From positions 580,798-644,797 of the forward strand of contig NZ_WPCU01000005.1 of NCBI RefSeq assembly GCF_009742705.1: a stretch of DNA of 64,000 bases, written 5' to 3'. The notes under the pieces were generated by a model. The model was not told the DNA's origin, did no database searches, and was given only the letters and a program-made list of their open reading frames with translations. How positions within the stretch are numbered: position 1 is the stretch's first letter; every line of letters starts with the position of its first letter. Shown here in pieces: positions 47,644 to 54,861 of this stretch. Source of the stretch: Auraticoccus cholistanensis. GTDB lineage: Bacteria; Actinomycetota; Actinomycetes; Propionibacteriales; Propionibacteriaceae. A program made the position numbers and the translations under genes.

Positions 47644-49098
47644 TCAGGCCGGCGGCAGCTGGCCGGTCACGGCCCCCTGCGGCGCGATCGTGCCGGCGTC
47701 CTCCACCTCCGGGGCGGGCGACGTGCCGACCTCGTCGGCCCCCGCGCCCTCCGGCGCCGCCGCGGCGTGGGCCCGCGACAGCCGCCGGTACCACGGGCTG
47801 ACCAGGGCGAGCAGCGTGGCCAGCAGGCCCAGCACCCCGCAGGCCACGAACACCAGCGCGATGCCGCGGTCCTGACCCGTGCCGAACACGGGGCCGAGCA
47901 CACGGGCGCCGCTGCCGTCGGTCATCCAGGGGATGACCGCGAACTCGGTGATCGGGCCGATCAGGAAGGCGGTCAGCGGCGAGGCGGCCTGCTCCACGCT
48001 CTGCGCGAAGCCGAACACCCGGCCCTGCCGGTGGTAGGGCACCACCCGCTGCAGCACCGTCTGCTCCGCGGCCTCGGCGAAGGGCATCAGCAGCATGTAG
48101 ACGAACATGGCCAGCGACAGCGCGAGGATCGAGGAGCGCAGCGGGAACAGGCACGTCAGCGTCCACAGCACCAGGTTGACCAGCAGCAGGATCCGCACCG
48201 GGTTGCTGCCCAGCCCGATCCGGGCGACCAGCAGGCCGCCGAGGATGACGCCGGTGCTCAGCCCGCCCCAGAGCAGACCCCACACCTCCACCGAGACCAG
48301 CGACAGCCCGTAGGCGTCCATCAGCGCCATGAAGGCCCCGCCCAGGAAGTTGTTGAAGCACGAGAAGGCGATCAGCGCCGGCAACCCCGGCACCGAGCGG
48401 ACGACGCGGAGCGTGCCGCGCAGGTCGACGCCGCCCGGGTCGTCGGCGGCGGTCGTGACCACCCGCTCCTCCTCGACCCGCACGACGGCCAGGTGCACCA
48501 GGGCTGCGCCGAGCACCCCGAGCGCCAGCAGCAGCGCGTAGTACATCCCGCCGGCGGCGACCAGCAGACCGCTGATCACCGAGGTGACCAGGAACGACAC
48601 CCCGGTGGTGGTGCCCACCAGCCCGTTCGCCCGGTCACGGCGGTCCTCGGGGATCAGCAGGGTGACCAGGGTCGGCATGGCGATGGTGCGCAGGTTGCCC
48701 GCGATGACCCCCAGCATCACCACGACCACGAAGACCCACAGCAGCGCGCTCGCCGGGTCGGTGAAGGCGCCGGCGGGCGCGGTGACGTAGAGCACCAGCG
48801 CCACCGCGTAGAACAGGATCGACACCACCGTCGACAGCCGCAGCACGCTCAGCTTGCGGTGGTGGTCCACCACGCTGCCGAACCACACCCCGGTGCCGGC
48901 GGTGGCCAGCACGAAGATGCCCGCGATCATCCCGGTGGCGAAGACGGACCGGGTCTCGATGAAGATCCAGAAGGTGATGGCGAACCAGATGGTGAAGTTC
49001 ATCACCGCCACCACCAGGGTGTTGAGCAGCAGGTGCACGAAGGTGCGCCCGCTGCCGTGGCGCAGGTCGAGCCGCGGTGCGCTCGCGTGGTCGGACAT
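47644..49098 (-). CDS. MFS transporter (DHA3/MefA-like)
   Basis: 484 aa, 12 membrane segments with a long acidic, Ala/Pro-rich C-terminal tail (about 435-484). It begins HLLLNTLVVAVMNFTIWFAITFWIFIETRSVFATGMIAG and has the DHA3-like VVDHHRKLSVLRLSTVVSI after helix 2. The segment LVTLLIPEDRRDRANGLVGTTTGVSFLVTSVISG is typical of macrolide-efflux-like MFS proteins. Substrate unknown. The start is set at the ATG with GGAGGGGGACCG upstream; a longer in-frame start at 49149 lacks a ribosome site. It is divergent from the M16 peptidase pair. Confidence 0.85.
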   Translation of the reverse strand: MSDHASAPRLDLRHGSGRTFVHLLLNTLVVAVMNFTIWFAITFWIFIETRSVFATGMIAGIFVLATAGTGVWFGSVVDHHRKLSVLRLSTVVSILFYAVALVLYVTAPAGAFTDPASALLWVFVVVVMLGVIAGNLRTIAMPTLVTLLIPEDRRDRANGLVGTTTGVSFLVTSVISGLLVAAGGMYYALLLALGVLGAALVHLAVVRVEEERVVTTAADDPGGVDLRGTLRVVRSVPGLPALIAFSCFNNFLGGAFMALMDAYGLSLVSVEVWGLLWGGLSTGVILGGLLVARIGLGSNPVRILLLVNLVLWTLTCLFPLRSSILALSLAMFVYMLLMPFAEAAEQTVLQRVVPYHRQGRVFGFAQSVEQAASPLTAFLIGPITEFAVIPWMTDGSGARVLGPVFGTGQDRGIALVFVACGVLGLLATLLALVSPWYRRLSRAHAAAAPEGAGADEVGTSPAPEVEDAGTIAPQGAVTGQLPPA

Positions 49099-49256
49099 CG
49101 GTCCCCCTCCAGCTCTCGGTGAGCACGTCGAAGGTCTGACCCCGCCCACCGCTGGAACTCATCGTGGACCAGCCCACCGACAGTTCTCCTGCTGATTTCC
49201 CGCTCCCGTCCGGACGGCGCACCCGGGCGTCGGGGCGGTGTGCTTGGGTGTGGTCC

Positions 49257-50540
49257 ATGCCCGCCGCACCCGCCGTCCCGCCCCCGCTGCCGATCAGCGA
49301 GCACACCCTGGCCAACGGGCTGCGGCTGGTGGTGAGCCCGGACCACGCCGTCCCCTCGGTCACGGTGAACCTCTGGTACGACGTCGGGTCCCGCCACGAG
49401 CAGCCGGGCCGCAGCGGCTTCGCGCACCTCTTCGAGCACGTGATGTTCCAGGGCTCCACCCACGTGGCCCGCAGCCAGCACATCGCGCTGGTCCAGGGCT
49501 GCGGCGGCACCGCGAACGCCACCACCTGGTTCGACCGGACGAACTACTTCGAGACCGTCCCGGTCGGTGCGCTGGAGCTCGCGCTGTGGCTCGAGGCCGA
49601 CCGGCTGGGTGGGCTGCTGGACGCCCTCACCCAGGCCAGCCTGGACAACCAGCGCGAGGTGGTGAAGGAGGAGAAGCGGCAGCGCTACGACAACGTGCCC
49701 TACGGCGACGTGCTGCAGCGCGTGGTCGAGCTGACCTTCCCCGCCGACCACCCCTACGGCCACACCACCATCGGGTCGATGGACGACCTCGACGCCGCCT
49801 CGCTCGACGACGTGCGCGAGTTCTTCCGCGCCCACTACCTGCCCAGCAACGCCGTGCTCAGCGTGGTCGGCGACGTCGGGGTGGAGCGGGCCACGGAGCT
49901 GGTCGAGCGCGAGTTCGGCCCGCTGACCGACCGGGTGCGCCCGGACGTCCCCGACCCGGCCCCGCTGCCGCCGCTGACCGGCTCGCCGCGCGACGAGGTG
50001 CGGGCGGCGGTGCCCAGCGACGCCGTCCACCTGTCCTGGCGCCTCCCGGCGCTGGACCAGGACGAGTTCGACGCCCTCGACGTGGCGCTGGGGGTGCTCG
50101 GCGACGGCCAGTCGGCCCGGCTGCACCGCCGGCTGGTCCGCACCGAGCTGGCCGAGGCCGCCGGCGCCTCGAGCCTGGGGCTGATCGGCGGCAACTCGAT
50201 CGGCATCGTCTCCGGCCGCGCCCGCGACGGCGTGCCCGTCGAGCGGGTGGAGTCCACCCTGCTGGCCGAGGTGGCCCGGCTGGGCGCCGAGGGTCCCACC
50301 GAGGAGGAGGTGGACCGGGTCGTCGCCCAGTTCGAACGCTCGTGGCTGCAGTCGCTGTCGCGGATCGACAGCCGGGCCGACCAGCTCAGCCGGGCCGCCA
50401 CCCTGCTCGACGACCCGGCCCGGGTGAACGAGCGCATCACCGAGGTCCGCGCCGTCACCCCCGAGCAGGTCCGCGACGCCGCCGCGCGCTGGCTCTCCCC
50501 CACCTCCTGCGGCACCCTCGTCCACGTCCAGGAGGCCTGA
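49257..50540 (+). CDS. M16-family zinc metallopeptidase, catalytic subunit
   Basis: 427 aa, one M16 half-barrel pair (pitrilysin/MPP-beta-like). The inverted zinc motif H-x-x-E-H is intact as His57-L-F-Glu60-His61 (GFAHLFEHVMFQGS), with the third-ligand region DNQREVVKEEKRQRYDN about 75 residues on. It lacks a signal peptide, so it is likely cytosolic. It forms a two-gene unit with the next gene (TGATG overlap), and in such pairs the active and inactive chains form a heterodimer. The substrate is probably peptides, not identifiable. Confidence 0.92.
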   Translation: MPAAPAVPPPLPISEHTLANGLRLVVSPDHAVPSVTVNLWYDVGSRHEQPGRSGFAHLFEHVMFQGSTHVARSQHIALVQGCGGTANATTWFDRTNYFETVPVGALELALWLEADRLGGLLDALTQASLDNQREVVKEEKRQRYDNVPYGDVLQRVVELTFPADHPYGHTTIGSMDDLDAASLDDVREFFRAHYLPSNAVLSVVGDVGVERATELVEREFGPLTDRVRPDVPDPAPLPPLTGSPRDEVRAAVPSDAVHLSWRLPALDQDEFDALDVALGVLGDGQSARLHRRLVRTELAEAAGASSLGLIGGNSIGIVSGRARDGVPVERVESTLLAEVARLGAEGPTEEEVDRVVAQFERSWLQSLSRIDSRADQLSRAATLLDDPARVNERITEVRAVTPEQVRDAAARWLSPTSCGTLVHVQEA

Positions 50541-51919
50541 TGACCCCGCGCCGCCCCCGTCCCCGGGCGTCCCTGCAGCCGCTGTCCCACGCCGCCACCG
50601 CTCCCGCGGTGGCGCCGCCGCCGCGCTGGCGCTTCCCGCAGCCCACCTCCGCCGCCCGGCTGGGCAACGGTCTGGACGTGCTGTGGTACCGGCTCCCCGG
50701 CCAGCACGTGCTGGCCGCCACGCTCGTGCTCGACCTGCCCCTCAGCCGCGAGCCGCGCGACCTGGAGGGGCTGGCCACCATCACCGCCCGCGTCCTCGAC
50801 GAGGGCACCGTCGACCACCCCGGTGAGCAGTTCGCCGAGCGGCTGGAGGCCGTGGGCGCCGCGATGGGCATCCACGTGTCGCTGAGCGGGCAGCAGGTGA
50901 TGCTCGACGTCCCGGTCACCCGGGTCGCCGAGGCGCTGCCGCTGCTGGCCGAGGCCGTCCGTCGGCCCCGGCTGGAGGCCGCGGACGTGGAGCGCCACGT
51001 GGCGCTGCGGCTGGCCGAGATCGAGCAGCTGGAGGCCAACTCCGCCCAGACCGCCAACCGGTGGCTGCGTCGCCAGCTGTGGACGCCCGACTCACGGGCC
51101 AGCCGGATGAACGGCGGCGAGCCGGACACGGTGGCCCGGATCACCCCGGTCGAGGTGGCCGCCTTCCACGCCGGGCAGCTCGGCCCGACCGGCGCCACGC
51201 TGGTGCTGGCCGGCGACCTGGCCGAGGACCCCCTCGACCTGGTGGCGGACGCGTTCGCCGGGTGGCAGGCCAACCCCGCGGGACCGGAGCTCGCACGTCC
51301 CGAGCCCGCCCCGCCGAGCGTGCTGCTGGTGGACCGTCCCGGCGCCGTGCAGGCCGACGTGCGGCTGGCCGGTCCGGGCACCGACCGCCACGACCCCCGC
51401 TGGCCGGCGCTGCTGGTCGGCACCACCGCGGTCGGCGGGTCCTTCCTCAGCCGGCTGAACCGGGTGCTGCGCGAGGAGCGCGGCTGGACGTACGGCGTCC
51501 ACCTCAACCTGACCCCGCACCGCGACGGCGGCTCCTGGGCCGTCTCGGGCTCGTTCCGCACCGAGGTGGTCGGGGCGGCGCTGGCCGAGGCGCGGTCCCT
51601 GCTCGACCTCGGCGCCGAACCGCTGACGGCGGCCGAGACCGAGGCGGCGGTGCACCAGCTCACCGGCACGCTGCCGCTGCGCGCCGCCACCGCCGAGGGC
51701 GTGGTGGACCAGGTGGCCTCGCACCTGCTGGCCGGGCTGCCCGCCGACCACGCGGACCAGCTGCTGGCCGACGTCCGCCAGGTGGGGCCCGAGGCCGCCA
51801 CGGCCGCGTACACCGAGGTCGTCGACCCCGCCGCGCCGACCGTGGTCGTCGTCGGCGACGCCGGCGCCCTGGAGCCGGCGCTCGAGCAGGCCGGCTTCCC
51901 GGTCACCGAGAGGCGCTGA
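50540..51919 (+). CDS. M16-family protein lacking the zinc motif (partner subunit)
   Basis: 459 aa. The fold is that of M16 (LGNGLDVLWYRLPGQHVLAATLVLDL... and RLNRVLREERGWTYGVHLNL, the R/Y substrate-binding motif). At the position of HxxEH the sequence reads LATITARVLDEGT, so all three metal residues are replaced. By analogy with MPP-alpha and the paired bacterial M16 proteins it is the non-catalytic, substrate-binding chain. Start overlaps the upstream stop. Its end overlaps the opposing TetR gene by 17 nt. Confidence 0.9.
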   Translation: MTPRRPRPRASLQPLSHAATAPAVAPPPRWRFPQPTSAARLGNGLDVLWYRLPGQHVLAATLVLDLPLSREPRDLEGLATITARVLDEGTVDHPGEQFAERLEAVGAAMGIHVSLSGQQVMLDVPVTRVAEALPLLAEAVRRPRLEAADVERHVALRLAEIEQLEANSAQTANRWLRRQLWTPDSRASRMNGGEPDTVARITPVEVAAFHAGQLGPTGATLVLAGDLAEDPLDLVADAFAGWQANPAGPELARPEPAPPSVLLVDRPGAVQADVRLAGPGTDRHDPRWPALLVGTTAVGGSFLSRLNRVLREERGWTYGVHLNLTPHRDGGSWAVSGSFRTEVVGAALAEARSLLDLGAEPLTAAETEAAVHQLTGTLPLRAATAEGVVDQVASHLLAGLPADHADQLLADVRQVGPEAATAAYTEVVDPAAPTVVVVGDAGALEPALEQAGFPVTERR

Positions 51920-52472
51920 GGGCCGCCAGCCGGACGGCGATCCCGTCCACCACGAGGTCGAGCCCCAGCGCGAAGTCCGAGCGGTCGGTGGGGGCGTCGG
52001 CGATGGCCCCGGCGCTGCCGGCCTGCAGCTGGGCCTGCTCGTCGGCGGCGTGGCCGAAGACGAAGTGCAGCAGGGTGCCGGCCGCGACCCGGGCCAGTCC
52101 GGGGTCGCAGCCGGCGTCGAGCAGCACCGCGGTCAGCTCCTCGCCCGGACGTCGGGCGCCGAGGCCGAAGGCGTGCACGGTCGCCACCACCTCCGCGCCG
52201 TCGCGGACCGCCAGCACCGCGTCGCGCAGCTCGCTGCACACCGCCCGCACCCGCCCCGCCCAGTCCGCCGGCCGCGGCCGGACCGGCCCGCGGACCAGGA
52301 TCTCCTCGGCGACCGCCGCGAGCAGCGCCTGCTTGCTGGCGAAGTGGTGGTACAGCGCGCTGGGCTGCACCCCCAGCTCGCCGGCGAGCCGGCGCACCGA
52401 CAGGTCGGCCAGGCCGTAGCGGTCGAGCACGGCGATCGCCTGCTCGACCACGTCGCTGCGGCGGTGTGGCAC
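51903..52472 (-). CDS. bioQ: TetR-family regulator of biotin uptake (BioQ-like)
   Basis: 189 aa. N-terminal helix-turn-helix: VVEQAIAVLDRYGLADLSVRRLAGELGVQPSALYHHFASKQALL; the C-terminal part matches the TetR C-terminal ligand domain (LLHFVFGHAADEQAQ). Identification as BioQ rests on context: it is divergent from bioYMN, and the shared promoter has two sites fitting the TGAAC-N3-GTTCA/GTTAC motif reported for BioQ of Corynebacterium and Mycobacterium. GTG start. A minus-strand TAGGCT near 52528 would overlap the bioY promoter, so autorepression is likely. Confidence 0.8.
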   Translation of the reverse strand: MPHRRSDVVEQAIAVLDRYGLADLSVRRLAGELGVQPSALYHHFASKQALLAAVAEEILVRGPVRPRPADWAGRVRAVCSELRDAVLAVRDGAEVVATVHAFGLGARRPGEELTAVLLDAGCDPGLARVAAGTLLHFVFGHAADEQAQLQAGSAGAIADAPTDRSDFALGLDLVVDGIAVRLAALSASR

Positions 52473-52510
52473 CTCGCCCGTCCTTCCCTCGCCGGTGCGG
52501 TCGCCACCGG

Positions 52511-52566
52511 TTGACGGCGACCGGGCGCCAGCCTAACCTGAACGCCGTTCACCTGACCACCGTTCA
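52511..52566 (+). promoter_or_regulatory. bioY promoter with two tandem BioQ-type operators
   Basis: -35 TTGACG (52511-52516), 17-nt spacer, -10 TAACCT (52534-52539). Palindrome TGAACGCCGTTCA (52539-52551) begins at the last -10 base, and a second copy with one mismatch, TGACCACCGTTCA (52554-52566), follows 15 bp later. Binding would block initiation. Confidence 0.85.
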
Positions 52567-52590
52567 GGTCCGCCCGCAGACAGGACAACC

Positions 52591-53211
52591 ATGGACGCAC
52601 CGACCGACCGCCGGGCCCGCACCCCGCGCAGCACCGGCACCGACCTCGCCCTGGTCGCCGGCTTCGCCGCCATCATCGCCGTCTGCGCGCTGCTGCCGGC
52701 GATCAAGCTGGCCGGACCCGTCCCGATCACCCTGCAGACCTTCGGGGTGCTGCTGAGCGGCGCCGTCCTCGGCGCCCGCCGCGGGCTGCTGGCGGTGCTG
52801 CTCTACCTGGCGGTCGGGGCGGCGGGGCTGCCGGTGTTCTCGGGCGGGGCCGCGGGGCTGGGCGTGCTGGCCGGTCCGACCGCCGGCTACCTGGTCGGCT
52901 TCCCGGTGGCCGCCGCGCTGTGCGGCCTGCTGGTCGAGCGGCTGCCGCGACGGCTGGTCCGCCAGAGCGTGCCGGCCATCTTCGCCGCCGGGCTCCTCAG
53001 CAGCGCCGTCGCCATCCACACCCTCGGCATGGCCGGGCTGGTGTGGCGGGCCGGCATGACGTGGTCGCAGGCCTTCGGCGTCGACGCCGCGTTCTGGATC
53101 GGCGACGTCGTGAAGAACGTCGCCATGGCGGTGGTGGCCACCGCCGTCCACCGGGCCTTCCCTGACCTGCTGGCCCGCCGTGCTCCGGCGCGGCAGCCGC
53201 AGCCCGCGTGA
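52591..53211 (+). CDS. bioY: Biotin ECF transporter S component
   Basis: 206 aa, about six membrane helices. Binds biotin in the membrane. BioY signatures are visible: PVPITLQTFGVLLSGAVLGARRGLLAVLLYLAVGAAGLPVFSGG, split here as the conserved ITLQT-x-x-V and the G-A-A-G-L-P-V-F-x-G-G biotin-binding loop, then AGYLVGFPVAA and FWIGDVVKN (family D-x-x-K). AGGA precedes the ATG. Stop overlaps the bioM start (GTGA), the first of three coupled genes. Confidence 0.95.
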   Translation: MDAPTDRRARTPRSTGTDLALVAGFAAIIAVCALLPAIKLAGPVPITLQTFGVLLSGAVLGARRGLLAVLLYLAVGAAGLPVFSGGAAGLGVLAGPTAGYLVGFPVAAALCGLLVERLPRRLVRQSVPAIFAAGLLSSAVAIHTLGMAGLVWRAGMTWSQAFGVDAAFWIGDVVKNVAMAVVATAVHRAFPDLLARRAPARQPQPA

Positions 53212-53912
53212 GCCGCATCGAGCTGGACCGGGCCGCCGTCCGTCGCGAGGCGGTCACCGCCGACGGCGCGGAGTCGGAGGTGGTCGTGCTGCACGAGACC
53301 ACCCTGACCCTCACCGAGCGGCGGGTGGCCCTGGTGGGGGCCAACGGCTCGGGCAAGTCGACCCTGGCCCGGCTGGTCAACGGGCTGGTGGTCCCCAGCA
53401 GCGGGCGGGTGCTGGTCGACGGGCTCGACGTCGCCCGCTCCGGCGCCGAGGTGCGCCGTCGGGTGGGTTTCGTCTTCACCGACCCGGCCGCCCAGCTGGT
53501 GATGCCCACCGCGGCCGAGGACGTGGCGCTGTCGCTGCGGCACCGCCACCGGGACCGGCGCGAACGACGCGCCGCCGCGCTCTCCGTGCTGGAGGCCCAC
53601 GGTCTGGCCGGGCTGGCCGACCGGAGCGTGCACACCCTCTCCGGCGGGCAGCGCCAGCTGCTGGCCCTGGCCGGCGTGCTGGCCACCGAGCCGAGCGTGC
53701 TGGTGGCCGACGAGCCGACCACCCTGCTCGACCTGGCCAACAGCCGGCGGGTCGGCGACCTGCTGCTCGCGCTCCCCCAGCAGCTGCTGCTCATCACCCA
53801 CGACCTGGAGCTGGCCGGCCGCTGCGAGCGGGCGCTGCTGGTGGACCACGGCCGGGTGGTGGCCGACGGCCCGGCCGCCGACGTGGTGGACCACTACCGG
53901 GCGACCGCGTGA
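53208..53912 (+). CDS. bioM: Biotin ECF transporter ATPase
   Basis: 234 aa. Energises biotin import with BioN. Walker A GANGSGKST, Q-loop FVFTDPAAQLVMPTAAEDVAL (the ECF-type Q replaced by DPAAQ), signature LSGGQRQLLALAGVLA, Walker B VLVADEPTTLLDL and switch His in LLITHDLE. It lacks the long C-terminal domain of EcfA proteins that serve many S components, fitting a dedicated BioMNY unit. GTG start overlaps bioY, and the end overlaps bioN. Confidence 0.93.
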   Translation: MSRIELDRAAVRREAVTADGAESEVVVLHETTLTLTERRVALVGANGSGKSTLARLVNGLVVPSSGRVLVDGLDVARSGAEVRRRVGFVFTDPAAQLVMPTAAEDVALSLRHRHRDRRERRAAALSVLEAHGLAGLADRSVHTLSGGQRQLLALAGVLATEPSVLVADEPTTLLDLANSRRVGDLLLALPQQLLLITHDLELAGRCERALLVDHGRVVADGPAADVVDHYRATA

Positions 53913-54535
53913 GCGCCGGGCTGCTGGGGCTGCACCGGCCGGGGAGCACCTGGCTGCACCGCACGCCGCCGGGTGCCAAGCTGGCGGGTCTGGCGCTGCT
54001 GGGGACGAGCTCGGTGCTGCTGCGGGGTCCGGCGGCCGCGCTCGCCCTGCTCGCCCTGGCCGGGCTGCTGGTGGTGTGCTCGCGGATGGGCGTCCGCTCG
54101 CTGCTGCGCTCGCTGCGCCGGCTGCTGCTGGTGGTGGTCCTGCTCGGCGGGTGGCAGCTGTGGCAGCAGGGCGCCGCGCGGGCGGTGGAGTCGGTGGCCG
54201 AGCTGGTCGCCCTCGTGCTGCTGGCCACGGTGCTGACGGTCACCACGCCGGTCGACGCCCTGCTGCAGACGCTGACCCGCCTGCTGCGCCCGCTGCGCCC
54301 GCTGGGCGTGGACGCCGACCAGGTGGCGCTGGCCTTCACGCTGGTGCTGCGCGCCGTCCCGGCCACGATGGAGATCGCCGAGGAGACCCGTCAGGCGGCC
54401 CTGGCCCGCGGGCTGCAGCGCGACCCCCGCGCCCGCCTGGTCCCCCTGGTCCTCCGCGTCGTCGGCCGCGCCCGGGCCACCGGCGAGGCCCTGCACGCCC
54501 GGGGCATCGGCGACCAGCCCGGGCCCGGGCGGTAG
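53909..54535 (+). CDS. bioN: Biotin ECF transporter transmembrane (T) component
   Basis: 208 aa. Membrane segments cover about residues 25-120. The coupling Ala-Arg-Gly motifs of T components appear as RQAALARGLQRDP and GEALHARGIG, where they contact the ATPase. HRTPPGAKLAGLALLGTSSVLL is the usual start of CbiQ/BioN proteins. GTG start overlaps bioM by four bases (GTGA). Last gene of the bioYMN operon. Confidence 0.93.
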   Translation: MSAGLLGLHRPGSTWLHRTPPGAKLAGLALLGTSSVLLRGPAAALALLALAGLLVVCSRMGVRSLLRSLRRLLLVVVLLGGWQLWQQGAARAVESVAELVALVLLATVLTVTTPVDALLQTLTRLLRPLRPLGVDADQVALAFTLVLRAVPATMEIAEETRQAALARGLQRDPRARLVPLVLRVVGRARATGEALHARGIGDQPGPGR

Positions 54536-54574
54536 GCCCCGCCGCGGGACCGCGGCCGCAGCTCAGCCGTCGAG

Positions 54575-54806
54575 GTCCCGGAGGTGGTCCGGTCGCCGGG
54601 TGAGGGTCGTGGACCGGCCTGGCAGTCCTCGTGAGGGACGAACGAGACCGGTCGACCGCTCGCGACCCGGCAGCGGCCGCACCCTGCCGCCAGGGTCCGG
54701 AGGTGGTCCGGGTCGCCGGGTGAGGGTCGTGGATGGGCCTGGCAGTCCCCGTGAGGGACGAACGAGGACCGGTTGACCCGACCCCGGCGACCCGGACCAC
54801 CTCCGG
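54575..54806. repeat. Paired 82-bp direct repeats plus perfect 24-bp inverted repeat
   Basis: The 326-nt gap 54536-54861 holds no gene. Two near-identical copies of about 82 bp (54575-54656 and 54695-54777) lie exactly 120 bp apart and differ at a few positions. A third partial copy is inverted: 54697-54720 and 54783-54806 are perfect 24-bp complements. They lie between convergent bioN and the UPF0182 gene, so the structure could terminate both. It also has the look of a dispersed intergenic (REP-like) element. Confidence 0.85.
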
Positions 54807-54861
54807 GACCGCCCCGACCACCTACGACCGCCCCGACCAGCTCCGGAGCCGACCAGCGGGC

